Assembly: GCA_016930535.1 (NCBI GenBank)
Contig: JAFGGN010000057.1
Span: forward strand, 1-42,590
DNA: 42,590 nt
Source: a bacterium
GTDB taxonomy: Bacteria > Zhuqueibacterota > QNDG01 > JAFGCO01
Direction of reading: 5' to 3'
The notes under the pieces are model-generated. The model did no database searches. It was not told where the DNA came from and saw only the letters and a list, made by a program, of their open reading frames with translations. A program made the position numbers and the translations under genes. Positions 15,788-24,857 of the stretch are shown here, one piece after another (position 1 is the first letter of the stretch; the number at the start of each line of letters is the position of its first letter).

Positions 15788-17869
15788 CTATAACCGAATT
15801 TCAACTGCGCCGGTGACCTGAAATCCCGGACGGTAAACACCCGAAGCGTGGTACTTGTACGCTTCATCAGTCAGATTCTCCAATCCCAGAACAACGCGAA
15901 GACGTCTGGCGATAGAGAGACCGCCCCTGAGCGTGATCACGGAAAATCCGTCTGTCCCGTCGGGTCCGATGCGGTTGTCACCCGCATCCCGGGTGCTGAC
16001 ACGCGTCTGCGCACCGGCAAAATGCCAGGTGAGCTGCATCCAGGGCTGCAGGTTCGACGGTTTCATCCAGCGTGCACTCAGGGCGCCGAATGCAGGAGGT
16101 ATTCGCGAGAGAGGCTCGTCGAGAAGTTTATCCTCCCCTTTTGTCCACGTATAATTGCCAAACAATGTCAGACAACGGTGCGGCTGGCATTTGACATCGA
16201 GTTCGATTCCCTGAATCATGGCTTCGCCGATATTCTGCCGCTGCAGAATATCCGGCTCTCCTTCATCCTGTATCCCGTTGTCATTGTTGTCAAAAAAGGC
16301 CAGCCCCCTAAGCGTGCCTGCGGATCTTTCCATCAGGTTGTCCAGGCTGTTGTGATAATAAAATGCCGATCCGGAGACCAGGCCGGTTTCGTATTTCAGG
16401 CCGGTCTCATACGTGAACATGCTGACGGATTCGATATCGGGATTCGGCACTTCCACGCCGTCCGAGCGTTCGTCGTAAACCGACACATCGTCGATATTCG
16501 GGCTCCTGAAAGAACGGGCCGCATTCACGATAAAATTCAGCTTTTTCGATACATGAAAGACCGTATTGAGAGATCCTGTCAGGTCGCCTCCCGAGCCGTC
16601 CAGGTCCAGCTCGCCCAGGGACGATGACTCGGAACCGCCGATCTGATAGTAAACGTATCTCAGGCCGCCGCTGACGCTGAGCCAGGTCATGGGGCTGAAA
16701 CGGTCCTGAAAATAGACGGCCATTACCTTGTACGTGGCCCCGTCCGTCCAAGTCCCGCGTTTCATTTTTGACGCGCCCGTGGACATGGTGACGTCTTCCC
16801 GGGACGAGTTGATTGATTCGGTAAACATGTCGAAGCCGTATATGAAACGGTGCCTGGCATGCGGAAACGACACCATTTCGATGTTCAGGCCGAGGGCGGT
16901 CTGATCGTCGGAGTAAAACCGCTTCACATCGGGCTTGTCCGACGTGATCCTGTCCAGGCCTTCTTCCTGCTTGTTCCACGACAACCTGACCTGATAGTAC
17001 TCCATCCAGGATTTCTGCAGCTGATCCTGATAGGTCAGCGTGCCCAGCTGAATCCGCTGCGGCTCGTAATTGTGGAGCAGATCCGAGCCGAATTTGTCCG
17101 TACGGGGCACATCGTTCTCCTCGAGCCGGTAATAACTCAGGGACAGGGTTTTTTCTTCGTTGATGAAGTAGTCCAGGTTCAGATTGCCGGCATATTCGTC
17201 ATAACCCGTCCATGCCTGGGTTCCGATGTCGCCGCCGCCTTTTACGTCGTCGCATTTTCGGTAGCTGGCTCCGAGGAAATACCGGTATTTTTTGCTGACA
17301 CCGTACAGTTCAGCATGTTCCGTAATCCCCTTATCCGCACTGGAGTAACGGGAGAAAACCTCGCCGCCCGGATTTTTTTCCTGGTTTTCAGGCGGGCCCT
17401 TCTTGGTGATGATGTTGATCACGCCCCCGAGGGCAAAACTGGCCAGGACGGATTCGACGCCTTTCACGATCTCGATCCGCTCCACCATGTTGAGGTCGAT
17501 TGTGTTTAAATACTGTATCGGACCGTACCGGTACGTGGCCGTATTGACTTTCACGCCGTCCATAAAAATAAGAATTTCCTTGCCGATTAATCCGCGAATG
17601 ATCGGGGATCCGCTGCCGTAGCTGGTCTGCTGTACAAAAATGCCTGCTTCCTCCATGAGCACTTCAGGAAGCGTGCGCGCATTCTTGCGCCAGATGTCTT
17701 CCGAAGTGATCACCTTGATCGAACGTGCGGTCTCGAATGTCAGCTCCGGTGTCCGGTTGACCGAATAGATGATGTTCGACAGCGTCATGTCCTGCTGCCC
17801 GTAACACAGAACCGGCAGGATCAATGCAAGAAAAAGAACGACTGCAGAACGGTGAATTTGCCTGTTCAT
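15788..17869 (-). CDS. TonB-dependent outer-membrane receptor
   Basis: The protein has 693 residues from the ATG at 17867-17869, chosen because it has an AGGAGGAG site and begins a signal peptide (MNRQIHRSAVVLFLALILPV ... CYGQ). The frame extends 25 codons further upstream without export features. The plug domain (about residues 45-160) has IKVITSEDIWRKNARTLPEVL, GSPIIRGLIGKEILIFMDG and ERIEIVKGVESVLASFALGG; the rest is a 22-strand-type barrel, ending GLENLTDEAYKYHASG. An acidic DNNDNGIQDEGEPD loop resembles a calcium-binding insert. It imports a scarce ligand (metal chelate, cofactor or similar) using TonB; the ligand is unknown. Confidence 0.9.
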   Translation of the reverse strand: MNRQIHRSAVVLFLALILPVLCYGQQDMTLSNIIYSVNRTPELTFETARSIKVITSEDIWRKNARTLPEVLMEEAGIFVQQTSYGSGSPIIRGLIGKEILIFMDGVKVNTATYRYGPIQYLNTIDLNMVERIEIVKGVESVLASFALGGVINIITKKGPPENQEKNPGGEVFSRYSSADKGITEHAELYGVSKKYRYFLGASYRKCDDVKGGGDIGTQAWTGYDEYAGNLNLDYFINEEKTLSLSYYRLEENDVPRTDKFGSDLLHNYEPQRIQLGTLTYQDQLQKSWMEYYQVRLSWNKQEEGLDRITSDKPDVKRFYSDDQTALGLNIEMVSFPHARHRFIYGFDMFTESINSSREDVTMSTGASKMKRGTWTDGATYKVMAVYFQDRFSPMTWLSVSGGLRYVYYQIGGSESSSLGELDLDGSGGDLTGSLNTVFHVSKKLNFIVNAARSFRSPNIDDVSVYDERSDGVEVPNPDIESVSMFTYETGLKYETGLVSGSAFYYHNSLDNLMERSAGTLRGLAFFDNNDNGIQDEGEPDILQRQNIGEAMIQGIELDVKCQPHRCLTLFGNYTWTKGEDKLLDEPLSRIPPAFGALSARWMKPSNLQPWMQLTWHFAGAQTRVSTRDAGDNRIGPDGTDGFSVITLRGGLSIARRLRVVLGLENLTDEAYKYHASGVYRPGFQVTGAVEIRL

Positions 17870-18691
17870 AGGTTCTCCTCCTAATTGTGGTTTATCAATG
17901 AAATTTTCCTGGATGCTGGCGGCTTCGATGAATATATTGAACATGGACGGACTCCCTTCCCTGTTTTAAACGACGGGCAGACCTGAAACAGAGTGCTTTC
18001 TTCACTCCGTTTTGGGCAGGCCCATCGAATAAAACAACCCTTTTCGGGCATGGACCGCAATGCGTATTAATACAGCGGCTTGTACGGCTCATTCTGCTGC
18101 CCGGGATCGAATAACGGCAATCATCCTGTCATATGGGGAATAATGATTGGTGCCTGCTCAGAATGGATGATCATGCTCTCTCCCGTATTCTCAAAAATCA
18201 GATTAATGCAAAAATTATACCGGGTGCCAGCCAGTATCATGGCCGGTCACTTCCGGTCTAATCCTATTGCGTGCGCACCCCGGAATCATGCACCGGGACC
18301 TTGTCAACCGCCTTGCACGATGCAAACGAGGTTTAAAATTACATGCCCGAATGAAAGGAAACGCAGTGTTCATCGGAACGGCCGTACGCCGTTCCGATTC
18401 ACGGAATCACCGGTTTTTGAGCCTGCAGAGGGCCATATCAGTACGGATGACTGTAAAAAGGGCATTCCGTCTCTGCATCATTTTTTTAAACCGGCCCGGT
18501 GTGTTCATGATCCCGGTTCAGGAAAAACGGCCGGCCCGTTTCCCGGGAATCGGCCTTCATTATCCGCTTTCAGGAACCCTGTCGATTTGACGGCATTTAT
18601 ATAACAGGGCTCCGATCCAAATGCAAATGATCCGTTCAATAGGGAATAATTACCCGATGCCAGTGACCGCACAACAAAAGGAGGGATTCAA
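17870..18691. other. Long gene-free stretch between divergent genes
   Basis: About 820 bases without a convincing gene. It must hold the divergent promoters of the TonB receptor (minus) and the J-domain gene (plus). On the minus strand a TATAAT hexamer lies at 18214-18219 without an obvious -35; if used it would leave a ~345-base leader. The perfect hairpin at 18372-18398 and G+C palindromes around 18530-18550 are the only strong structures. No known riboswitch could be recognised by eye. Confidence 0.45.
18372..18398. repeat. Perfect 11-bp hairpin
   Basis: Arms ATCGGAACGGC (18372-18382) and GCCGTTCCGAT (18388-18398) enclose the loop CGTAC. No T-run follows in either direction, so it is not a standard intrinsic terminator. 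It lies in the long stretch upstream of both flanking genes. Confidence 0.55.
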
Positions 18692-19024
18692 TTGACCGGC
18701 AAACCCCAGTCCACGTTTGAGAAAATCACGGCCGCGCGGGAAGTGCTCGGCCTGCCCGAAAAGGCCACGTTCAGGGAAATCCAGGATAAATACAAAATAC
18801 TGGCCAAACAGTGGCATCCGGACATGAATCCGGACGATCCGGACCGGTGTCATGCAATGATGCAGAAAATCAACGACGCCTACCGCGTGATCACGGACTA
18901 CTGCAAAATCTACAGGATCTCCTTTCTGAAAGAAGATGTGGACCAGTACCGGAGCCCCGGGGAGCTGTGGATGGAAAAATTCGGCGACGATCCCATGTGG
19001 GGCTCCGGCAGAGAAGGAATGTGA
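18692..19024 (+). CDS. Small J-domain (DnaJ-like) protein
   Basis: A 110-residue protein consisting of a J domain (about residues 15-75: LGLPEKATFREIQDKYKILAKQWHPDMNPDD) with the essential HPD tripeptide, and a short tail of about 35 residues ending EKFGDDPMWGSGREGM. It lacks the Gly/Phe and zinc-finger parts of DnaJ. It would stimulate a DnaK ATPase for a specialised client. It starts with TTG behind an AGGAGG site 6-7 bases upstream; no ATG fits. Confidence 0.85.
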   Translation: MTGKPQSTFEKITAAREVLGLPEKATFREIQDKYKILAKQWHPDMNPDDPDRCHAMMQKINDAYRVITDYCKIYRISFLKEDVDQYRSPGELWMEKFGDDPMWGSGREGM

Positions 19025-19153
19025 CGCCCCGGGTCCTGGAATTTAGTAAACCGTAACGCCCAAAAAAATATATAAATAACTTATTTTCTGGAATATATTT
19101 TGCAGTAGCACTAAAAGGATCGATTTGGAAATTCAACATTGGAGGAGACATCA

Positions 19154-20392
19154 ATGATCCTGGTCGGCTTTTTCGTCCTTATTGCTATTGGAGTCGCATC
19201 CATATCCGCTTTCGGCGTGTCGATGAAGTTTCAGAAATCGCTTTTCAAAAAAATTTACCTTCTGCTTATGCCGCTCTGCGTATCTTTGGCATCCATCGGA
19301 TTTGTGGTGGGTATGCTGGGGATATCGGTCCTTACGATTTCAATAGGCGGAGCACTCGCCGTTATGACGGCGGTTATTACCACAAAAGGTCTGTTTAGAG
19401 CCATTATCACGCCCATCCGGCAGCTTCAAAATATTGCCGAAGCGCTGGCTGACGGAGATTTAACGAACCGGAGCGATCTGGCCAGCGATGATGAACTGGG
19501 ACAGTTGGGCTCGTTTTTGAATCAATCGCTGCAGCAGCTCAACGATTTGGTCATCCTGGTTAAAAAGAATACCGATACGGTCGGCGCATCGATTTCGAGC
19601 ATTACTGCCATTTCAGCGCAAATGGCCGCAGGGGCGGAAGAGCACAACAGTCAGGCAGCCGAAGTGGCGAGCAGTGTCGAAGAGATGAGTTCATCGATCA
19701 TGCAGAATTCACAGAATGCCGGGGAGACGGCAAAGATCGCCGAGCTGGCCGGCAGCAGGGCGAAGCAGGGTACGGAAGTTATACGGCTGACGCGCGAGGG
19801 AATGCGGCAAATCGTTGCCACGACTGGAAAATTAAATAAAATTGTCAGCACGCTGACGGACCGGTCCAGGCAGATCGATGAAGTCACGAAGATTATCGAT
19901 AAAATCGCGGATCAGACAAACCTGCTGGCCCTGAATGCCGCTGTCGAAGCTGCACGGGCAGGCGACCAGGGAAGCGGATTTGCCGTTGTGGCGGATGAGG
20001 TCCGCAAACTGGCGGAGAGAACGGCCCAGGCAACGAAAGAAATCACCGAGACGATCGTTTCGATACAGAATGATACAACAGAGGCTTCCGAAGCAATGAA
20101 AGAGGCCACAGCCACGGTCAATTCAGGCAGTGAGGCCACTGAAAGAACGGAAGTCCTTTTCAATGAGATTCTCGAATCCGTGTCTCAGGCCTCGGACATG
20201 ATTCAGCATATCGCCGCGGCTTCCGAGGAACAAAGTGCCGGAGCTGAAGAAATATCGTCCAGCGTCGTGGAGATGAACACGGTTTCACGGCAGGCATCCA
20301 GCGGGGCCGAGCATATGGCCGCTTCCGTGGATGAACTGAGTATCCAGGCTGCAAATCTGCGTTCCGCTGTGGCCAGATTCAAATTTGCCTGA
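19154..20392 (+). CDS. Methyl-accepting chemotaxis protein without a periplasmic sensor domain
   Basis: A 412-residue membrane receptor: two or three closely spaced hydrophobic segments (residues 1-80), a HAMP-like linker (about 80-135, ending [19 protein letters not shown]) and a long cytoplasmic coiled-coil signalling domain with the hairpin tip [20 protein letters not shown] and [13 protein letters not shown], where CheA/CheW bind. Glu/Gln-rich helices ([34 protein letters not shown]) are candidate methylation sites. There is no room for a periplasmic ligand domain, so it may sense membrane or intracellular state. The ATG at 19154 follows GGAGGAG. Confidence 0.9.
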   Translation: MILVGFFVLIAIGVASISAFGVSMKFQKSLFKKIYLLLMPLCVSLASIGFVVGMLGISVLTISIGGALAVMTAVITTKGLFRAIITPIRQLQNIAEALADGDLTNRSDLASDDELGQLGSFLNQSLQQLNDLVILVKKNTDTVGASISSITAISAQMAAGAEEHNSQAAEVASSVEEMSSSIMQNSQNAGETAKIAELAGSRAKQGTEVIRLTREGMRQIVATTGKLNKIVSTLTDRSRQIDEVTKIIDKIADQTNLLALNAAVEAARAGDQGSGFAVVADEVRKLAERTAQATKEITETIVSIQNDTTEASEAMKEATATVNSGSEATERTEVLFNEILESVSQASDMIQHIAAASEEQSAGAEEISSSVVEMNTVSRQASSGAEHMAASVDELSIQAANLRSAVARFKFA

Positions 20393-20430
20393 AACAGAAT
20401 CTGTTCAATCCCGATATTGAAATCAGAATC

Positions 20431-20463
20431 ACACCTGGCAGGTTTTTAAAGCCGGCCAGGTGT
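20431..20463 (+). terminator. Hairpin after the chemotaxis receptor gene
   Basis: Arms ACACCTGGC (20431-20439) and GCCAGGTGT (20455-20463) lie 38 bases after the receptor stop, followed by ATAATTAATTTT. It is a plausible terminator and appears to be a diverged member of the CACCTGCCAGGT/ACCTGGCAGGTG hairpin family seen at 39455, 40159, 41059 and 41967. Confidence 0.55.
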
Positions 20464-20540
20464 ATAATTAATTTTGATTCCTTCCCCATTTATAATTATA
20501 TTAAAAACGAATCGAATCATGAACCAATACGGGAAAATTT

Positions 20541-23363
20541 ATGCTGAACGGACAATACCGGGAGCTTTTCGACCGCCTCCATAAGACCATTCCCAAAGCA
20601 CGCATGTTCCATGACGATCTGAGCCTCCTGGCCTTCGGTACAGACGCCGGTTTTTACAGGCTTTTGCCCAAACTCGTGATCAGGGCCGGCTCCGAGGATG
20701 AAGTGCAGCTGATACTCAGGGCCTGCACGGACCTGAAACTGCCGGTCACGTTCCGCAGTGCGGGTACGAGTCTTTCGGGTCAGAGTATTTCCGATTCTGT
20801 CCTCGTCATGCTCGATCAGGGCTGGAAGGACATGGAAATCCTGGAGAACGGCCGGAAGATCCGTGTTCAGACCGGTGTGGTCGGCGCCGATGCCAACAAG
20901 AAACTGCTGCCCCTGGGCAGAAAAATCGGTCCGGATCCGGCATCCATCAATTCGGCCATGATCGGCGGTATCGTGGGCAACAATGCCGGCGGCATGGGCT
21001 GCGGAACCGTGGAGGACAGTTACGGCACCATTGCCGGAATGCGCATCGTTTTTCCGGACGGCACATTGCTGGATACACTGGACGAGGCCTCGGTCAAAGC
21101 GTTCCGCGCTTCCCATCAAACCCTGACCGGCGGCATCGCGAAGCTCCGCGATTCGGTCCTGGGCAACCGGGCGCTGGCGGACCGGATCCGGCACAAGTAC
21201 CGGATCAAGAACACCACCGGGTATACGCTGAAGGCCCTTGTCGATTTCGAGGATCCCGTGGACATCATCCAGCATCTCCTCGTGGGATCCGAGGGCACGC
21301 TGGCCTTTACGTCGGAAGTGACTTTTCATACGGTTCACGAATTTGTCAACAAGGCCACGGCGCTCGTGATCTTTCCCGACACGGAGACCGCGTGCCGGGC
21401 GGTGGCCCTTCTGAAAGAAACATGCGTGGATTCCGTGGAGCTGATGGACCGGGCCGCACTGAGGTCCGTGGAAGACAAGCCGGGCATGCCCGAGGTTCTT
21501 AAAACCCTGCAGCATGCGGCCACGGCCCTGCTCATCGAGACACGGCACGATGACGCGGACACGCTCGCTTCACAGGTTCAATCCGTGAAAGATGCACTGA
21601 AAAGCCTGCCCGTGGTGGCGGCCCCCGAATTCACGCGGGACCCGGCAGCGCAGGACGGCATGTGGGCCGTCCGGAAGGGGCTGTTCCCCTCGGTCAGCGC
21701 CAACCGGAAGGCGGGTACGACCGTGATCATCGAAGATGTGGCCTTCGACGTGCCCAGGCTGGCGGATGCGGTGCATGAGCTGCAGTCCCTTTTCAGGAAG
21801 CACGGGTATACGGATGCCATTCTCTTCGGTCATGCCCTGGAAGGCAATCTCCATTTCGTCATCAAACAGGACTTCAACGATCCCGAAGAAGTCGAACGGT
21901 ACCGGGCGTTTATCGGGGACCTCACGAACATGGTGGTCGGAACGTTCGACGGCTCGCTCAAGGCCGAACACGGCACGGGCCGCAACATGGCCCCTTTTGT
22001 CAGGCTGGAATGGGGCGACGAGGCCTATGCCGTGATGCAGGAAATCAAGCGGCTCTTCGACCCGGAAAATATTCTGAATCCCGGCGTGCTGCTCAATGAC
22101 GACGCTGAGATATACCTGAAAAACCTGAAGCCCCTTCCCCCTGCGCATCCGCTGGTCGATGCGTGCATCGAATGCGGATTCTGCGAGGTGCATTGCGTGT
22201 CCAACACGCTCACGCTGTCTCCGCGGCAGCGGATCGCGGTGTACCGTGAGATCCGGCGGCTGATCCGGTCCGGTGAAGAGCCCCACAGGCTGGCCCAGCT
22301 GAGGGACGGGTTCAGGTACAGGGGAGAAGAAACCTGCGCCACGGACGGGTTGTGCGCGCAGGGGTGCCCGGTGGATATCGAAACCGGGGCCCTGGTCAAG
22401 GAATTAAGACACACGGACGCCTCGCCGGGGGCCAGGAAACTCGCCGGCCTCCTGGCATCCGGTATGAACGGCGTGACAGCCATGGCCCGGTTCGGATTGA
22501 ACGTGGTGCACGGATTTCATCTGCTTCTGGGATCCGCCGTTTTCGCAAGTTTGACCCGGGGCGTCCGTATTCTTTCCGGCAACCGGATTCCGCTCTGGAA
22601 CCCGGCCATGCCCGGGGGCGGAAAGAAAATCAAAACGCGGATGTCCGCGGACAGCGGCCGGCCGAAAGTCGTGTATTTTCCCTCCTGCATCACCCGCGCC
22701 ATGGGACCGTCCCGTGATTACAGGGAGGCCGTCCAGCTCACCGAACTCACGGTGCGCCTGCTGGACAAGGCGGGATACGATGTCGTGTATCCTGAAAATC
22801 TGGACAATCTCTGCTGCGGCATGGCGTTCGCCAGCAAGGGATTCAGGGAAGCCGGGGACGCCAAGGCCCTCGAACTGGGCGATGCGCTGCTCGAAGCCGC
22901 CCAAAACGGCGGTCTGCCCGTGTTGTGCGACATGAGCCCCTGCCTGTACCGGATGAAAGAGACGCTGGATCCCCGGTTAAGCCTGTACGAACCGATCGAA
23001 TTCACCCTGAAGTTTCTTGCGGACAGGCTGGTTTTCAGTAAAAAGCGCAGGAGCATCGCCATTCACCCCGTGTGCAGCGCCAAGAAAATGGGGCTGGAAA
23101 AACAGTTTCTGACCCTGGCCGGCATGTGCGCCGAAAAGGTGGTCGTGCCCGAGAACAACTGCTGCGGATTTGCCGGGGACCGGGGATTTACCCATCCCGA
23201 ACTGAACGCGCACGGGCTGCGGAATCTGAAAAAACAGATTCCGGAGGATTGTGAAGCGGGATTCTCCACGAGCCGCACCTGCGAAATCGGCCTGACCCTG
23301 CATTCCGGGATTTCCTACAAATCGGTTCTGTATTTAGTGGATGAATGCACGGTGGCGAGATAG
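20541..23363 (+). CDS. FAD-linked D-lactate/glycolate-type dehydrogenase with C-terminal Fe-S and CCG domains
   Basis: A 940-residue fusion. The N-terminal FAD-binding PCMH domain has VTFRSAGTSLSGQSIS and IGGIVGNNAGGMGCGT; the FAD-linked oxidase C-terminal part has AILFGHALEGNLHFVI and LKAEHGTGRNMAPF, ending NPGVLLN. Then comes a ferredoxin-like segment (CIECGFCEVHC, CATDGLCAQGCP) and the GlpC/HdrB-like CCG repeats (LDNLCCGMAF, NNCCGFAGDRGF). This architecture is the long D-lactate dehydrogenase/2-hydroxyacid oxidoreductase type, which feeds electrons from a 2-hydroxyacid via Fe-S clusters to the quinone pool or a cytochrome. The exact substrate is not determined by sequence. The ribosome site (GGGAAA) is weak. 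Confidence 0.88.
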   Translation: MLNGQYRELFDRLHKTIPKARMFHDDLSLLAFGTDAGFYRLLPKLVIRAGSEDEVQLILRACTDLKLPVTFRSAGTSLSGQSISDSVLVMLDQGWKDMEILENGRKIRVQTGVVGADANKKLLPLGRKIGPDPASINSAMIGGIVGNNAGGMGCGTVEDSYGTIAGMRIVFPDGTLLDTLDEASVKAFRASHQTLTGGIAKLRDSVLGNRALADRIRHKYRIKNTTGYTLKALVDFEDPVDIIQHLLVGSEGTLAFTSEVTFHTVHEFVNKATALVIFPDTETACRAVALLKETCVDSVELMDRAALRSVEDKPGMPEVLKTLQHAATALLIETRHDDADTLASQVQSVKDALKSLPVVAAPEFTRDPAAQDGMWAVRKGLFPSVSANRKAGTTVIIEDVAFDVPRLADAVHELQSLFRKHGYTDAILFGHALEGNLHFVIKQDFNDPEEVERYRAFIGDLTNMVVGTFDGSLKAEHGTGRNMAPFVRLEWGDEAYAVMQEIKRLFDPENILNPGVLLNDDAEIYLKNLKPLPPAHPLVDACIECGFCEVHCVSNTLTLSPRQRIAVYREIRRLIRSGEEPHRLAQLRDGFRYRGEETCATDGLCAQGCPVDIETGALVKELRHTDASPGARKLAGLLASGMNGVTAMARFGLNVVHGFHLLLGSAVFASLTRGVRILSGNRIPLWNPAMPGGGKKIKTRMSADSGRPKVVYFPSCITRAMGPSRDYREAVQLTELTVRLLDKAGYDVVYPENLDNLCCGMAFASKGFREAGDAKALELGDALLEAAQNGGLPVLCDMSPCLYRMKETLDPRLSLYEPIEFTLKFLADRLVFSKKRRSIAIHPVCSAKKMGLEKQFLTLAGMCAEKVVVPENNCCGFAGDRGFTHPELNAHGLRNLKKQIPEDCEAGFSTSRTCEIGLTLHSGISYKSVLYLVDECTVAR

Positions 23364-23716
23364 GTTTTTATCTCCCAGGGAGCTTCAAGCTCCCTGGGAG
23401 ATAATTGCCCCGGATCATCCATTCTGCCTGCCTTCAGTCCCGGAGCAAACGAAACCGGGATCAAAACTTGATATTGCTTTCAATTCCAGTTTTTTATATA
23501 TTGAACAAAATAAACCGTTTGCCACATTTAAGAAGTCAATGCCCCCGGGGAGAGGGAATTTATCCCATTCATTTTCATTGAATCGGAACGGATGGAATTT
23601 GTCATTCGATTGACGGATTTCTGTTTTACGAACGCGGACTTGTTTCTGAACAGAGATAAGCGAAATCAAATAAATTAAACAACATCAGATTTACCCATTC
23701 AGCAAAGGAGGTCAGG
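23364..23716. other. Intergenic region upstream of the phospho-signalling island
   Basis: About 350 bases. It opens with the strong palindrome at 23368-23404 and a smaller TCCCGG/CCGGGA inverted repeat (about 23436-23461); the rest is A+T-rich. It must carry the promoter of the downstream island; I see no hexamer pair I would commit to. The last bases hold an AAGGAGG ribosome site for the FHA gene. Confidence 0.45.
23368..23404. terminator. Perfect 18-bp palindromic hairpin
   Basis: Arms at 23368-23385 (TTATCTCCCAGGGAGCTT) and 23387-23404 are exact reverse complements around one base. It lies just past the dehydrogenase stop with TTTTT before it. It may act as a bidirectional terminator and, by its perfection, is likely a member of a dispersed palindromic repeat family distinct from the CACCTGCC family. 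Confidence 0.65.
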
Positions 23717-24694
23717 ATGTTTTGGAAATACCGGAGAATGCCAGTTGCCGTCATGTCTCTGTGTATGGCGGGGATGCTGTTTGCAGCAGCAACCAAGACA
23801 ACCGTGGAGAAAATATGTGAGAAACCGGGTAATTTTAATGGATTTTATGTTGAGGTTAAGGGCAGGGCCGATATTTATGTGGCTGGTCCGCAGGATTCCA
23901 CCCGCTATTATGTGTTGAAAGGGGAGTTCGGTGGCGTAATCAAGGTGAAAACAACGCTACAATACCCGGACCAGGGAGAAGATTATGATATAACGGGTGT
24001 TGTCGGTGTGGATTCCTATGATCAGACACCGTATATTATTGAACAGTCTCGTGCTGGCGGAGGTGGTGGGGGTGGTGGGGTTGTAAAACGAGGATTTTTA
24101 GAAAAACACGGCAAGACTATTCTCATTGGAGCCATCGTGATTCTGTTCGGCCTTGTGATTTACCTTTTGACTTTGAAAAAAGGTGGCGCTGAAGACGGTG
24201 ATTTTGATGATGATTGGGATGTCGGTGGCAGTACCGGAAAGGGCGGCACCTGGTCCGGAGGAAGCGGCGGAGGAGGAGCTGCCCCCCCCATGCCTTCACC
24301 TACTGCGGATATGAAAACCGTGAAGATCCAGGCGTCACCCAAGACCATGAAATTCATTCCCGGCACATTGACCGTGCTTTCGGGTGAGGACCAGGGCAAA
24401 TCGTTCCGTATTGCCGGTTATCCGACGCCGGATGGCAGTGAAGTGACCATCGGCCGTGAAAGCGTGTCCGGCGAGCGGGCCTATGCGCATATTCAGCTGA
24501 ACGATCCGAAACAGACGGTTTCAAGAAAGCAGGCCTGTATAATCGAAAAAGGCGGTAAGATCCGGATCCAGAATTTGAGCTCGGTCAATCTGACCAAGGT
24601 GGACGGACGTGAACTGCAGCCCAATGAATCTGCAGAACTGAAAAACGGATCAGTCATTCAGATGGGATTTATGGAACTGAAGTACACAGTGTGA
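23717..24694 (+). CDS. Membrane FHA-domain protein with extracytoplasmic N-terminal domain
   Basis: A 325-residue protein: signal peptide-like start (residues 1-24), a ~90-residue extracytoplasmic beta domain (ICEKPGNFNGFYVEVKGRAD ... YDITGVVGVDSYDQTPYIIEQ, OB-like in look), a polyglycine linker, one membrane helix (about 133-150), a Gly/Ser-rich linker and a C-terminal cytoplasmic FHA domain (about 215-325). FHA hallmarks are IGRES, SRKQA, SSVN and DG; the usual His of SxxH is Gln, so phosphothreonine binding may be altered. It would read phosphorylation by the neighbouring kinases. The ATG has an AAGGAGG site. Confidence 0.82.
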   Translation: MFWKYRRMPVAVMSLCMAGMLFAAATKTTVEKICEKPGNFNGFYVEVKGRADIYVAGPQDSTRYYVLKGEFGGVIKVKTTLQYPDQGEDYDITGVVGVDSYDQTPYIIEQSRAGGGGGGGGVVKRGFLEKHGKTILIGAIVILFGLVIYLLTLKKGGAEDGDFDDDWDVGGSTGKGGTWSGGSGGGGAAPPMPSPTADMKTVKIQASPKTMKFIPGTLTVLSGEDQGKSFRIAGYPTPDGSEVTIGRESVSGERAYAHIQLNDPKQTVSRKQACIIEKGGKIRIQNLSSVNLTKVDGRELQPNESAELKNGSVIQMGFMELKYTV

Positions 24695-24857
24695 CACAAC
24701 CAGGAAGGGACCGTAACACAGTGATACGTCCCTCCCGTTTTGCAGCAATGCGTACAATATGAAGGTTTAATCCGGATGCGGCGGCATGTATTGACGCCGC
24801 ATGCCTGTTCCTATGCATGTCTCAAATTATCAAGCTGTTTATTTAACGAGGTGAAAT

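Noticed and set aside
17870..18100. Cobalamin riboswitch upstream of the TonB receptor
   Set aside because: CAGGTCTGCCCG on the minus strand recalls part of the B12 box, but the other conserved blocks (GCCACTG and the 5' core) are not found in the right order.
18190..18225. Sigma-54 promoter from a TGGCAC ... TTGCA match on the minus strand
   Set aside because: The spacing between the two boxes is 12 bases, where about 5 is required.
18080..18604. Plus-strand open frame of 174 codons
   Set aside because: Cys/His/Pro-rich random-looking composition, no motif, no ribosome site, and it spans a perfect hairpin. Not called as a gene.
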